DNA of 64,000 nt from Streptomyces sp. MBT53 (GTDB lineage Bacteria > Actinomycetota > Actinomycetes > Streptomycetales > Streptomycetaceae): contig NZ_JAEQAZ010000029.1 in NCBI RefSeq assembly GCF_016654115.1, forward strand, positions 45,859 to 109,858, read 5' to 3'. The notes under the pieces are model-generated. The model saw only the letters and a program-made list of their open reading frames with translations, was not told the DNA's origin and searched no databases. Both the position numbers and the translations under genes were made by a program. Each line of letters begins with the position of its first letter. Position 1 is the stretch's first letter. Shown here piece by piece: positions 36,181-44,685 of this stretch.

Positions 36181-36672
36181 ATGACCGTCGCGGCGAGAAC
36201 CCTCACCGACCAGGAACAGCGCGAACGCCGCGAGTGGTTCCGGGTCCGCTGGGAGCGCGGCGTCGCGTTCAACCGCCTCTGCCGGGTGCGCATGGTCCGC
36301 TGGGACCCCGACGGCGTGGAGGTCGTCCTTCCCTACGTCGAGGCCCTCTCCGCCCACGAAGGCGTCTTCCACGGCGGAGTGATCTCCGCGCTCATCGACA
36401 CCGCGGGCGCGGGAGCCGTGATCGCCGGGCACGACTTCCAGAAGGGGAGTCTGCTCAGCACCGTCTCGATGTCGGTGCAGTACCTCGCGCCCGCCCGGGG
36501 CCCGGAGGCGGTCGCCTACGCGCGCTGCGTCCGGCGGGGCCGCAGGCTGCACTTCGCCGACGTCGACGTGATGACCGACGGGGTCGTCTGCGCCCGGGGG
36601 CAGGTCGTGGTGACCATCTCCGGGGAGCGCCCGGGCGTGGGCGACCCCATCGAACCGCTGACCGAGGAGTGA
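36181..36672 (+). CDS. PaaI-type hot-dog thioesterase
   Basis: 163 residues from ATG 36181 (GGAGGG eight bases upstream). The PaaI signature HEGVFHGGVISALIDTAG contains the HGG and the acidic residue that activates water. Expected to hydrolyse acyl-CoA thioesters, perhaps rescuing CoA from dead-end intermediates. First gene of the six-gene operon to 40985. Confidence 0.87.
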   Translation: MTVAARTLTDQEQRERREWFRVRWERGVAFNRLCRVRMVRWDPDGVEVVLPYVEALSAHEGVFHGGVISALIDTAGAGAVIAGHDFQKGSLLSTVSMSVQYLAPARGPEAVAYARCVRRGRRLHFADVDVMTDGVVCARGQVVVTISGERPGVGDPIEPLTEE

Positions 36673-36676
36673 CGCG

Positions 36677-37522
36677 ATGCCCGACGAACCCGACCGGGAC
36701 CTGGTGCTCTACGAGGTCGACGAGGACGGTGTCGCCACCGTCACCCTCAACCGGCCCGAGCGCAAGAACGCGTGGAGCCTCCCCATGGAGAACCGCTTCT
36801 TCGCCCTCCTGGACGAGGCCGCCGCCGACCCCGCCGTCCGCGTCGTGATCGTCACCGGCGCCGGCCGGGCGTTCTGCCCCGGCATGGACGTCCAGCGCCT
36901 GGAACAGAACGCGCAGCCCGGCCAGTCCCTGAACCTCCAGGCCCGCGTGCCCATGTACAGCAGGCGCAACATGCCCAAGCCGCTCATCGCGGCCGTCAAC
37001 GGCGCCTGCGCGGGCATCGGCCTGGTCCAGGCACTGATCTGCGACGTACGCTTCGCCGCCCGCGGGGCGCGCTTCACCACCGCCTTCACCCGCCGCGGGC
37101 TCGCCGGCGAGTACAACCTCCCGTACGTGCTGCCGCGCGTCGTCGGCCTGGAGAACGCCCTCGACCTCCTCCTGTCCGGCCGTGTCTTCGACGCCGACGA
37201 GGCGAAGCAACTCGGCCTCGTCAGCAGGGTCGTGGAACCGGCGGACCTGCTCGACGCGGCCCGCGCCTACGCCCGCGACATCGCCCGCAACTGCTCACCG
37301 CGCGCCATGGCCGTCGTACGCCATCAGGTGTACGGCGACCTCGACCGGCCCTTCACCGAAGCGCTCGCCCGCTCCTACTCCGCCATGGAGTTCTTCGCGG
37401 GCTCCCCGGACTTCCGCGAAGGCGTGGCCAGCTTCGTGGAGAAACGGGAGCCCAAGTTCGAGGGACTGCCCCCGGACTTCGACCCGGACGAGGCCACCCG
37501 CGACGCGTTCCTGCCGTACTGA
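36677..37522 (+). CDS. Enoyl-CoA hydratase/isomerase family protein
   Basis: 281 residues. FCPGMDVQRLEQ and CAGIGLVQALICDVRFAARG; the first glutamate is missing, the second region TRRGLAGEYNLPYVLPR keeps one. A close paralogue is at 43286-44113 (same FCPGMD, CAGIG and CDVRFA motifs), indicating a duplication within the cluster. Probably an isomerase or hydratase on pathway enoyl-CoAs. Confidence 0.89.
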   Translation: MPDEPDRDLVLYEVDEDGVATVTLNRPERKNAWSLPMENRFFALLDEAAADPAVRVVIVTGAGRAFCPGMDVQRLEQNAQPGQSLNLQARVPMYSRRNMPKPLIAAVNGACAGIGLVQALICDVRFAARGARFTTAFTRRGLAGEYNLPYVLPRVVGLENALDLLLSGRVFDADEAKQLGLVSRVVEPADLLDAARAYARDIARNCSPRAMAVVRHQVYGDLDRPFTEALARSYSAMEFFAGSPDFREGVASFVEKREPKFEGLPPDFDPDEATRDAFLPY

Positions 37523-37537
37523 CAGAGGAGCATGAAG

Positions 37538-37990
37538 ATGACAGGGCAGCCGTTCCCCGTCGAGGGCGGGCACATCCTGATGTTCGCCCGCGCCATCGGC
37601 GACGAGAACCCGGCCTACGTCGGCGAGAGCGCGCTCGCGCCGCCCACGTTCACCATGGCGAGCGCCCACCACGATCCCGACTACCGGCTGCGGCCCAAGC
37701 CGGGGGAGGAGTGGTTCGGGTCCGGCGCGGGGCCCGGCGTGATGCCGGAGGGGGGTGGCGGGCTGCACGCCGAGCAGCACTTCGAGTACCACCGGCCGGT
37801 GCGGGCGGGGGAGACCCTGTACGCCACCACCGTCGCCGGACGCAGCTGGGAGAAGCAAGGCCGGACGGGCCGGCTGCTGTTCAGCGAGCGCATCACCGAG
37901 TACCGCGACGCCGACGGCGAACCGGTCGTCAGCGCCCGCACGGTGGCCGTCGTACCCGAGGGCCCCGCCACCCGGAAGGACGCCCGATGA
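37538..37990 (+). CDS. MaoC-type dehydratase, N-terminal (FAS1-like) half
   Basis: 150 residues. The ATG at 37538 is preferred over the one at 37532 because AGAGGAG then lies seven bases upstream. FARAIGDENPAYVGE and a central HAEQHFEYHRPVRAGETLYA match the non-catalytic half of two-gene MaoC hydratases. The second half follows with a four-base overlap; together they form the (R)-specific hydratase heterodimer, as known for HadAB and ChsH1/ChsH2-MaoC. Confidence 0.86.
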   Translation: MTGQPFPVEGGHILMFARAIGDENPAYVGESALAPPTFTMASAHHDPDYRLRPKPGEEWFGSGAGPGVMPEGGGGLHAEQHFEYHRPVRAGETLYATTVAGRSWEKQGRTGRLLFSERITEYRDADGEPVVSARTVAVVPEGPATRKDAR

Positions 37991-38409
37991 GCCTGAGCAT
38001 CGACGACGTCAAGGTCGGCGAGACCCGCGAGAGCGTGCTGGTCGACGACCTCAAGCGCACCCGGATCGTCCAATACGCGGGCGCGTCCGGCGACTTCAAC
38101 CCGCTGCACACCGACGAGAAGTTCGCCTCCGAGGTCGCGGGCTACCCCGGTGTCTTCGCCCACGGCATGCTCACGATGGGCATGACGGGACGCGTCCTGA
38201 CCGACTGGGTCGGCGTCGAGGCGCTGCTGACCTTCGGGGTGCGCTTCAAGGCCCAGGTGTGGCCCGGCGACACCCTGACCGCCACGGCGACCGTCGAGTC
38301 GGTCGAGGACACCCCGGACGGCCCGGTCGTCCACTTCTCGCTGCGTACCGTCACCCAGGACGGCGCCGAGGTGGTCAGCGGCACCGCTTCGGCCCTGCTG
38401 GAGCCCTGA
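37987..38409 (+). CDS. MaoC-type (R)-specific enoyl-CoA hydratase, catalytic half
   Basis: 140 residues. Catalytic segment YAGASGDFNPLHTDEKFA contains the Asp and His of the hydratase 2 motif, followed by PGVFAHGMLTMGM. Works with the preceding gene product. Provides an (R)-hydroxyacyl-CoA, the substrate class used by MFE-2-type SDRs such as those at 6388 and 12999. Confidence 0.92.
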   Translation: MSLSIDDVKVGETRESVLVDDLKRTRIVQYAGASGDFNPLHTDEKFASEVAGYPGVFAHGMLTMGMTGRVLTDWVGVEALLTFGVRFKAQVWPGDTLTATATVESVEDTPDGPVVHFSLRTVTQDGAEVVSGTASALLEP

Positions 38410-38413
38410 ACCG

Positions 38414-39868
38414 GTGGGCGGCGAGGCGGAGTTCACCTGGACGGCGACGGTGGTGGCCGCCTACGACCACTCCCGTCCCGCCGTCCGGTTCGGGGACCTC
38501 ACCTGGACCGGACACGAACTCCTCGACCGGGCGGCCGGCGCCGCGGACTGGTTGGACACACTCGGCCTTCGCCCCGGCGCCCCGGTACCCGCCCTGGCTG
38601 CCACCTCCGCCGACGCCCTCGCGCTCGTCATCGGCGGCGCGGGGTCCGCCCACCCGCTCGCCCCGCTCGGCGTCCGCATGACGCCGTACGAGATCGCGGC
38701 CGTGGTCGAGGCATCCGGAACCCAACTCCTCCTCGCACAGCCCGAGTTCGCCGAACTCGGCGAACAGGTCGCCGAGCTGTCCGGCCGCCGCTCCGTCGTC
38801 GTCCCCGAACTCCGGCCGAGCACAAGGCCGTTGACCGCCGAGCAGGACGATCTCGCCGTCGTCCTGCACACCTCCGGCACGACAGGCCTCCCCAAACCCG
38901 TCCGCATGACCCAACGCCGCCTGGCCGCCCGCGCCCGCGTCAACGGGCGCCTCTGCGCGCTCGATCCGCACAGTTTCTACGGGGGCAGCGCCCCCTTCCA
39001 CCACATCGCAGGACTCGGCAACATCGCCGTCGCCCTGGCCGCGGGCGCGCTGATCACCGGTCTGCCCCGCTTCACTGTCGAGGGCTGGGGCCTGCTGCGC
39101 ACCGCCGGCGTCACCCACACCAGCATGGTCCCGGCGATGCTGGAGACCCTGCTGAGCGCAGGGCAGGCACACCACGAGACGCTGCGGGTCCTCCAGTACG
39201 GTGGCGCGCCGGTCCGTCCCGGCACCCTGCGGCGGACGTACGAGGCGATGCCCGGCGTCCGGATGCTCAACATGTTCGGGCAGACCGAGGGCTCGCCCAT
39301 CAGCGTGCTCACCCCCGAGGACCACCGGGAGGCGGTCGCCGGACGCACCGAACTGCTGCGGTCCGTGGGACGGCCGGCCCCCGGCGTCGAGCTGCGGGTG
39401 CGGGAGGCCGGCCCGGACGGCGTCGGCGAGATCCACGCCCGCGCCGACCACTTCTTCCGGATCGACGCCGAAGGCTGGTTGCACAGCGGCGACTTGGGCC
39501 GAGTGTCGCCGGACGGCTATCTCTACCTGTACGGCCGGGGCACCGACATGATCATCCGGGGCGGTGAGAACGTCCACCCGCTGGAGGTCGAGACCGTCCT
39601 GGCCGCACACCCCGGCGTCGCGGACGTCGCAGTCACGGGCGCCCCCGACGAACGGCTCGGCCAGACCGTCGTCGCCTTCGTCGTACCGGCCGACCCCGAG
39701 GCCCCGCCCGAACCCGCCTCGCTCAGGGCGCACGCCCGCACCCGGCTGTCCGGATTCAAGGTCCCCGTCCGCTGGTGGTTCGTGAACCACCTGCCGCGCA
39801 ACGCCAACGGCAAGGTCGTACGACAGCGGCTGCGCGAGCCCGGCCAAGGAGAAGCAGAAGATGACTGA
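38414..39868 (+). CDS. Acyl-CoA synthetase (AMP-forming)
   Basis: 484 residues, GTG start. P-loop HTSGTTGLPKPVRMT, A5 MLNMFGQTEGSP, A7 YLYGRGTDMIIRGGENVHP and the catalytic lysine in NANGKVVRQRL, so all ligase elements are intact. It is the most conventional CoA ligase of the cluster and the best candidate for activation of the entering acid. Overlaps the serine-hydrolase-like gene by eight bases. Confidence 0.92.
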   Translation: MGGEAEFTWTATVVAAYDHSRPAVRFGDLTWTGHELLDRAAGAADWLDTLGLRPGAPVPALAATSADALALVIGGAGSAHPLAPLGVRMTPYEIAAVVEASGTQLLLAQPEFAELGEQVAELSGRRSVVVPELRPSTRPLTAEQDDLAVVLHTSGTTGLPKPVRMTQRRLAARARVNGRLCALDPHSFYGGSAPFHHIAGLGNIAVALAAGALITGLPRFTVEGWGLLRTAGVTHTSMVPAMLETLLSAGQAHHETLRVLQYGGAPVRPGTLRRTYEAMPGVRMLNMFGQTEGSPISVLTPEDHREAVAGRTELLRSVGRPAPGVELRVREAGPDGVGEIHARADHFFRIDAEGWLHSGDLGRVSPDGYLYLYGRGTDMIIRGGENVHPLEVETVLAAHPGVADVAVTGAPDERLGQTVVAFVVPADPEAPPEPASLRAHARTRLSGFKVPVRWWFVNHLPRNANGKVVRQRLREPGQGEAEDD

Positions 39869-40985
39869 TCACTCCGTCGTCGACCCGGAGAGTGTGGGGG
39901 TGGATCCGTACCGGCTGGATGTTCTGCTGCGCCGCATCCGTCTGGAGGTCGAGCACGGACCGCTGCCGTCCGCGCAGGTCGCTGTCGCCCGGGGCGGTCG
40001 CCTGGTGGCGTTCGAGACCTGGGGGGACGCGGGACCGGACACGCGATACGTCCTGCAGTCCGTCGGGCGGTCGATCGTCGCCGGTGTCGTGTGGAAGCTG
40101 CTCGGCGAGGGCCTCCTGCACCTGGACGAGCAAGTCGCTGCGATCATCCCGGAGTTCGCGCCGAACGGGAAGGAGACGGTGACCGTCGAGCAGGTGCTCA
40201 CACACACCGCGGGCTTCCCCTTCGCGCCCCTCGGCTACCCGAAGATGCTGGACCGCGAGCAACGGCTCGCCGCCTTCGGCCGCTGGCGGCTCGACACCCC
40301 GCCGGGCACCCGCTTCCAGTTCCACCTCACCGCCGCCGCCTGGCTGATCGCCGAGATCGTCGAGCGGCGCACGGGGCTGCCCTTCGCGGACTACCTCCAC
40401 GAGCGGATCGTCCGGCCGCTGGGCCTCACCTCGATCGAACTCGGTGTCCCGGTCGATCGCCAGCGCGGCACCGTCGCCCCGATGACCGCCACCGACCGCA
40501 CCGACGACACCCAGGAACCCGACCCCTGGGGGCCGTGGTACCTCTCCGACCCCCGCGTCCTGGCTGCCGGCGAGCCCAGCCATGCCCTGGTCGCCACCGC
40601 CGCCGATGTCGCCCTGTACTTCCAGGCACTGGAGCACACGGGCCTGTGGAAGCCGGAGGCGGTGGCGGAGGGCACGCGGATCCGCTTCACCCAACTCCCT
40701 TACGGGGAGCAGATATACGGGGGTGGCGGCAGCCGGCGTACCGGCATGGGGCTGTTCGTGACGGTGGCCGGTCCGGACGCCGGCAGCCAACTGCCGTCCA
40801 CCGGCTCGCCGTCGCTCTTCGGCAGCGCGGGCGCCGCCTATCAACTCGGCTTCATGGACCCGGAGTCCGGCCTGTCCTTCGCCTGTCTGAGCAACGGTTA
40901 TCCGCTGGCCGGCTACGACCATTCCCGGCGGGGCACGGCGCTGCTCACCAACATCGCGAATCTGGCGGCGGACCTGGTCGGTTGA
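39861..40985 (+). CDS. Class C beta-lactamase/esterase-like protein with altered active site
   Basis: 374 residues, AGGAGAAG before the ATG. Fold features: LQSVGRSIVAGVVWKLLGEG at the nucleophile helix, EQVLTHTAGFPF, and a C-terminal GAAYQLGFMDPESGLSFACL. The SxxK motif reads S67-V-G-R70 (Lys to Arg) and the tyrosine of the second motif is Phe154 in FQFHLTAAAWLIAEI. Hydrolysis by the usual mechanism is therefore doubtful; an ester or lactone hydrolase with a changed base is the alternative. No signal peptide. Last gene of the operon; a terminator overlaps its end. Confidence 0.82.
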   Translation: MTDHSVVDPESVGVDPYRLDVLLRRIRLEVEHGPLPSAQVAVARGGRLVAFETWGDAGPDTRYVLQSVGRSIVAGVVWKLLGEGLLHLDEQVAAIIPEFAPNGKETVTVEQVLTHTAGFPFAPLGYPKMLDREQRLAAFGRWRLDTPPGTRFQFHLTAAAWLIAEIVERRTGLPFADYLHERIVRPLGLTSIELGVPVDRQRGTVAPMTATDRTDDTQEPDPWGPWYLSDPRVLAAGEPSHALVATAADVALYFQALEHTGLWKPEAVAEGTRIRFTQLPYGEQIYGGGGSRRTGMGLFVTVAGPDAGSQLPSTGSPSLFGSAGAAYQLGFMDPESGLSFACLSNGYPLAGYDHSRRGTALLTNIANLAADLVG

Positions 40986-41000
40986 CCTGGTCCGCCGCCA
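40963..41000. terminator. Bidirectional hairpin terminator
   Basis: Perfect 12-bp stem TGGCGGCGGACC / GGTCCGCCGCCA, with a further GGTC/GACC stem inside the loop. It overlaps the last codons of the serine-hydrolase-like gene and faces the convergent amidohydrolase gene. Confidence 0.75.
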
Positions 41001-41017
41001 ACGGGGGCGTGCGGGGT

Positions 41018-42199
41018 TCAGCGGCTGATCAGCTGCTGGGCGTTGTTGTACATGATGTCGTCCTGGACCGACTCGTCCAGCTCCGCGAGGAGCTTGCGGT
41101 AGTCGGCCGGGTTGGCGATGCCCTCCGCGTGCGGGAAGTCCGAACCCATCACGATCGACTCGTGGTAGCCGAGCCGCTTGACCAGGCTCGGGATGTCGTC
41201 CTCCGGATACGGCACCACACGGATGTGCTTGCGGAACACCTGGCTCGGGCGCTCCGCCAACTGGCCGCCGATCCAGGGGCCGTTGCGGCCCATGCCGCGG
41301 CTCTTGTCCATGTGCCGCACGAAGTGGGGCACCCACTCGGCGCCGAACTCGGAGACCAGGACGTTTATGTCGGGGAAGCGTCCGAAGAGGTTGTCGAAGA
41401 TCAGCGCGGACAGCGTCTCCTCGATGGGGCGCTGGCCGTAGGTGTTCATCCACTGCCAGGCCGACATGCGGAAGTGGATCGGGCTGGCGTCGTGTCCCCA
41501 GGCGGGGGCGACGTGGGAGTTGTAGTAGAACTCGCTGATGTGATAGCAGACGCTGGCCTTGGCCTCGTTGACCAGTTTCCAGAACGGGTCGAAGTACGGG
41601 TCGCCCGGTGAGCGGCCGTACTGCGGCCCGGTCGGCAGCATGATGAAGCGGGCGCCCTTGTCCAGGACGTACTCCAGTTCCTTGACCGCGTGGTCCAGGT
41701 CGCGCAGCGACAGCAGCGCGGGGGAGTAGATGCGGTCCTGGTGGTTGAAGCCCCACACCTCGTTCATGTAGCGGTTGAACGAGTGGTAGTTGGCGTAGAG
41801 CGGCTCGACGCCCTGTACGTACTCCTCGGCGACCAGTGCCCAACCGCCGGGGTAGATGATCGTCTGGTCCAGACCCTGCTCGTCCATGACGCGCAGCCGC
41901 GCCTCGCGGTTCTGGTACGACTCGTGCATCGGCTCGAACTGGTAGGTCTCGTCGGGGTTGCCCGAGGCCATGGCCTTGAGCATCTCCTTGAGCGAGCCGG
42001 GCCGGTAGACCTGCCCGAACTCCGGCTCCAGACAGACCACGATCCGGTCTCCGGCGAGGATGACCTCGCGGCCGTCCGGGAGTGTCACCGGGGCCACCGC
42101 CTGGCCGAGGAACTCTTTCGGGAGGTAGCGGGTGAAGGAGTCCCGTTCCTCGTACATGTGCTGGTCGCAGTCGAAGATTCGCTTGCGCTGTTCGGCCAT
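41018..42199 (-). CDS. Amidohydrolase-2 family TIM-barrel metal-dependent hydrolase/decarboxylase
   Basis: 393 residues. First metal motif in the form DCDQHMYEERDSF, later barrel histidine in KASVCYHISEFYYNSHV, and the aspartate strand VMGSDFPHAEG. Same family as the protein at 1220 but clearly diverged. Members linked to CoA-type catabolic clusters are mostly uncharacterised. It is a single-gene unit with its own strong operator at 42245. Confidence 0.87.
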   Translation of the reverse strand: MAEQRKRIFDCDQHMYEERDSFTRYLPKEFLGQAVAPVTLPDGREVILAGDRIVVCLEPEFGQVYRPGSLKEMLKAMASGNPDETYQFEPMHESYQNREARLRVMDEQGLDQTIIYPGGWALVAEEYVQGVEPLYANYHSFNRYMNEVWGFNHQDRIYSPALLSLRDLDHAVKELEYVLDKGARFIMLPTGPQYGRSPGDPYFDPFWKLVNEAKASVCYHISEFYYNSHVAPAWGHDASPIHFRMSAWQWMNTYGQRPIEETLSALIFDNLFGRFPDINVLVSEFGAEWVPHFVRHMDKSRGMGRNGPWIGGQLAERPSQVFRKHIRVVPYPEDDIPSLVKRLGYHESIVMGSDFPHAEGIANPADYRKLLAELDESVQDDIMYNNAQQLISR

Positions 42200-42244
42200 G
42201 GCCGTCGCCTCCGGACCCCAGATCTATTCAGTACGCCTCCTATA

Positions 42245-42259
42245 ATTATCTAACTATTT
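42245..42259 (+). promoter_or_regulatory. Cluster operator, site 10
   Basis: ATTATCTAACTATTT, 46 bases before the amidohydrolase start; 15-base identity to the 31174-31188 region upstream of the dehydrogenase pair. Confidence 0.7.
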
Positions 42260-42313
42260 CGGAGACGCAAGGGGTGAGGGCGGAAACGGCTCGGCGAACG
42301 CCCGGTGGTCCGG

Positions 42314-43114
42314 TCAGTCGATGAGTTCGAGCACCGTCTTGGGTCCGGCCCCGTTCACCACGTCGTCGGCGCCGCTGATGTGGCGCTGCCACAGCTTCTC
42401 GGCCTCGTCGGCCTTGCCGGACTCGATCAGGCCGACCAGGCGCACATGGGCCCGGTGCCCCTTCAGGGCCTGCGCCTTCTGGGTCTCGGCGTCGGTGGCC
42501 GCCGCGGTGTACGAGGCGTTGGCCCGGTCGATGATGTTGCGGAGCATGCCGCACAGGAGGATCAGCGTCTGGTTGCCGGTCAGTTCGACCAGCAGGGCGT
42601 GGAAGGTGTCCTGCGCCTCGACCAGGCCCAGCGGGTCGTCCAGGACGGTCTTCTCGGCCGCCACCGCGTCGCGCAGTCGCTTGATGTCGTCGGCCGTGTG
42701 CTTGGCGGCCAGTTGACGCACGCACGGCGGCTCGATGACGGCCGCGGCGCGGTAGACGTCGCCCAGTGTGGCGCCGCGGTATTCGAGGATCAGGCCGGCG
42801 AAGCGGGCCGCGACATCGGAGTCCGGCGCGCTGACCCGGGCGCCGCCGTGCGCGCCGCGCCGCACGGTGATCAGCGACTCCGACTCCAGGACGCGGAACG
42901 CTTCGCGCAGCGTCGGCCGCGAGATGCCGAACTGCTCCATCAGGCCCGATTCGGGCGGCAGGGCGTCGCCCGGCTTCAGTTCGCCCCGTACGATCTGGCG
43001 GCGCAGCTCCGCGGCGACCAGTTCGGCGGTCTTCGGGACACGCACCTGACGTCCGACGCGGCCACGCGCGGGGACGGGCACGATGGGCGTTTCTGCGCGG
43101 GCTGCCTCGGCCAC
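42314..43114 (-). CDS. GntR-family (FCD/FadR subfamily) transcriptional regulator
   Basis: 266 residues from a GTG at 43114, which has GGAGGAG six bases upstream. An upstream ATG (43132) lacks a ribosome site and lies inside a putative operator, so it is rejected. Recognition segment SRPTLREAFRVLESESLI, wing VRRGAHGGARV, then the FCD domain (DTFHALLVELTGNQTLILL). It differs from the regulator at 22635 by only a few residues in the DNA-reading part but more in the ligand domain, suggesting shared operators with different effectors. Divergent from the crotonase operon at 43286; autoregulation is likely. Confidence 0.93.
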   Translation of the reverse strand: MAEAARAETPIVPVPARGRVGRQVRVPKTAELVAAELRRQIVRGELKPGDALPPESGLMEQFGISRPTLREAFRVLESESLITVRRGAHGGARVSAPDSDVAARFAGLILEYRGATLGDVYRAAAVIEPPCVRQLAAKHTADDIKRLRDAVAAEKTVLDDPLGLVEAQDTFHALLVELTGNQTLILLCGMLRNIIDRANASYTAAATDAETQKAQALKGHRAHVRLVGLIESGKADEAEKLWQRHISGADDVVNGAGPKTVLELID

Positions 43115-43131
43115 GGCGGGCTCCTCCGTCA

Positions 43132-43146
43132 TATAGCAAAATGAAT
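43132..43146 (+). promoter_or_regulatory. Degenerate cluster operator, site 14 (GntR side)
   Basis: TATAGCAAAATGAAT. It agrees in 13 of 15 positions with the inverted copy at 43243-43257 and less well with the main consensus. Confidence 0.4.
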
Positions 43147-43242
43147 CGTCTTAGTGCATCGAGGGTACCAGGTCAAGGTCTGGATGATCTTTCCTCGGCG
43201 GAACCCGATCTGGTGCCCGGGCCATGGTTGGGTATATAGATG

Positions 43243-43257
43243 ATTCATCTAGCTATA
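43243..43257 (-). promoter_or_regulatory. Degenerate cluster operator, site 13 (crotonase side)
   Basis: Minus-strand TATAGCTAGATGAAT, overlapping the perfect odd palindrome TAGATGATTCATCTA (43237-43251). Together with 43132-43146 it makes an inverted pair in the regulator/crotonase promoter region. Confidence 0.45.
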
Positions 43258-43285
43258 AAGCCAACGGGCTCTGGGAGTGACCTCG

Positions 43286-44113
43286 ATGAACGAGCATGCG
43301 GCCCCGGTGATCCTCAGCGAGCTGACCGGCGACGGGGTCATGCTGCTCACCCTGAACCGGCCCGAGCGGCACAACGCCTGGACGCTGGAGATGGAGCTGC
43401 TCTACAACGAGCTCTTCGACCGCGCCGAGGCTGACCCGTCGGTACGGGCCGTCGTCCTCACCGGCGCGGGACGCAGCTTCTGCCCGGGCATGGACATGAG
43501 CGTGCTCGACGGCGCGTCCTCCGGGGCGCGCCCGTGGCCGACCGACCGGCTGCCGCCCCGCACCCGGCCCATGTCGTTCCCCAAACCCCTGGTGGCGGCG
43601 GTCAACGGCGCCTGTGCCGGCATCGGCTTCAACCAGGCACTCATGTGCGACGTGCGGTTCGCCGTGCCGGGCGCCAAGTTCGCCGCCGCGTTCAGCGCGC
43701 GCGGCCTGGTGGCCGAGGACGGCGTCTCGTGGCTGCTGCCCCGGCTCGTCGGCTACGGCAACGCGAGCGACCTTTTGCTGTCCTCGCGCCGCGTCACTGG
43801 CACCGAGGCGGAGGCGATGGGCCTGGTCAACCGTCTCGTCCAGCCGGAGGAACTGCTCCCGGCGGCCCTCGCGTACGCCACGGAACTCGCCCGCTCGGCC
43901 AGCCCGTACGCGATGTCCCTCATCAAGCGGCAACTCGCCGACGACCAGGCGAGAAGCTTCACCGAGAGCCGCGACACCGCCGCCGCACTGCTGGCCACGG
44001 CGAAACGCGCCCCGGACTACCGCGAGGGCGTGCGCAGCTTCATCGAACGCCGGCAACCGGAGTTCGCCGGGCTGGGCGAGAACGTGCCCGAACCGGCGCA
44101 GGCCTCGTCGTGA
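43286..44113 (+). CDS. Enoyl-CoA hydratase/isomerase family protein
   Basis: 275 residues from ATG 43286 (GGGAG eight bases upstream; a GTG at 43277 overlaps that site). FCPGMDMSVLDG, CAGIGFNQALMCDVRFAVPG and SARGLVAEDGVSWLLPR: one of the two glutamate positions is kept. Paralogue of 36677-37522. Overlaps the DUF2889 gene by four bases. Confidence 0.89.
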   Translation: MNEHAAPVILSELTGDGVMLLTLNRPERHNAWTLEMELLYNELFDRAEADPSVRAVVLTGAGRSFCPGMDMSVLDGASSGARPWPTDRLPPRTRPMSFPKPLVAAVNGACAGIGFNQALMCDVRFAVPGAKFAAAFSARGLVAEDGVSWLLPRLVGYGNASDLLLSSRRVTGTEAEAMGLVNRLVQPEELLPAALAYATELARSASPYAMSLIKRQLADDQARSFTESRDTAAALLATAKRAPDYREGVRSFIERRQPEFAGLGENVPEPAQASS

Positions 44114-44685
44114 GCCGCGCCCAACTCCCGCTGCACCGCCGCACCATCACCGTCACCGCCCACCAGGAGCCCGGCGGCGAGGAGATCTCGGTCGAGGCGG
44201 AGCTGCGCGACGAGCGGCCGTGGTCCGAACCGGAGGCCGCCGACATCCACCGGATGGTGCTGGCGGTGCGGGTCCGACTCGCGGACATGACCATCGTGGC
44301 CGCCGACGCGGAGATGCTGACGTTTCCGCACGCAGAGTGCCCGTTCATCACCCCGGTCTTCGACAGCCTGATCGGCCTCGGCGTCGCCGCCGGATACAAC
44401 CGGGCGATCCAGGAGCGGTTCCGCGGCGTCCTGGGCTGCTCCCACCTCTATGAACTGGCCCGGGCGCTCGGCCCCGCAGTGGTGCAGGCGGCCATGTCCG
44501 CCAACGCGCGCCGCCGTGACGCCGGCGAGTCCGCCAACGGCCCGCGCGCCACGGCCGGGGTGCTGAACAGCTGCCACATCTGGGCACCGGACGGCGTGGG
44601 CCTGCGCAAGCTGGACGCGGGCTGGCGCCCGGGGACCGGGCCGCGTCCGGTTCCCGGACTCGGGGCGTTCGAGGCCCGCGAGTGA
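44110..44685 (+). CDS. DUF2889 family protein
   Basis: 191 residues, GTG start overlapping the crotonase stop (GTGA). Reads as DUF2889: LHRRTITVTAHQEPGG, ADIHRMVLAVRVRLADMTI, HAECPFITPV, FRGVLGCSHLYELARALG. No activity is established for this family that I know of; conserved cysteines and histidines (AEC, GCSHL) could bind a metal or be catalytic. Translational coupling to a crotonase suggests that it acts on, or senses, the same CoA intermediate. Confidence 0.75.
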   Translation: MSRAQLPLHRRTITVTAHQEPGGEEISVEAELRDERPWSEPEAADIHRMVLAVRVRLADMTIVAADAEMLTFPHAECPFITPVFDSLIGLGVAAGYNRAIQERFRGVLGCSHLYELARALGPAVVQAAMSANARRRDAGESANGPRATAGVLNSCHIWAPDGVGLRKLDAGWRPGTGPRPVPGLGAFEARE

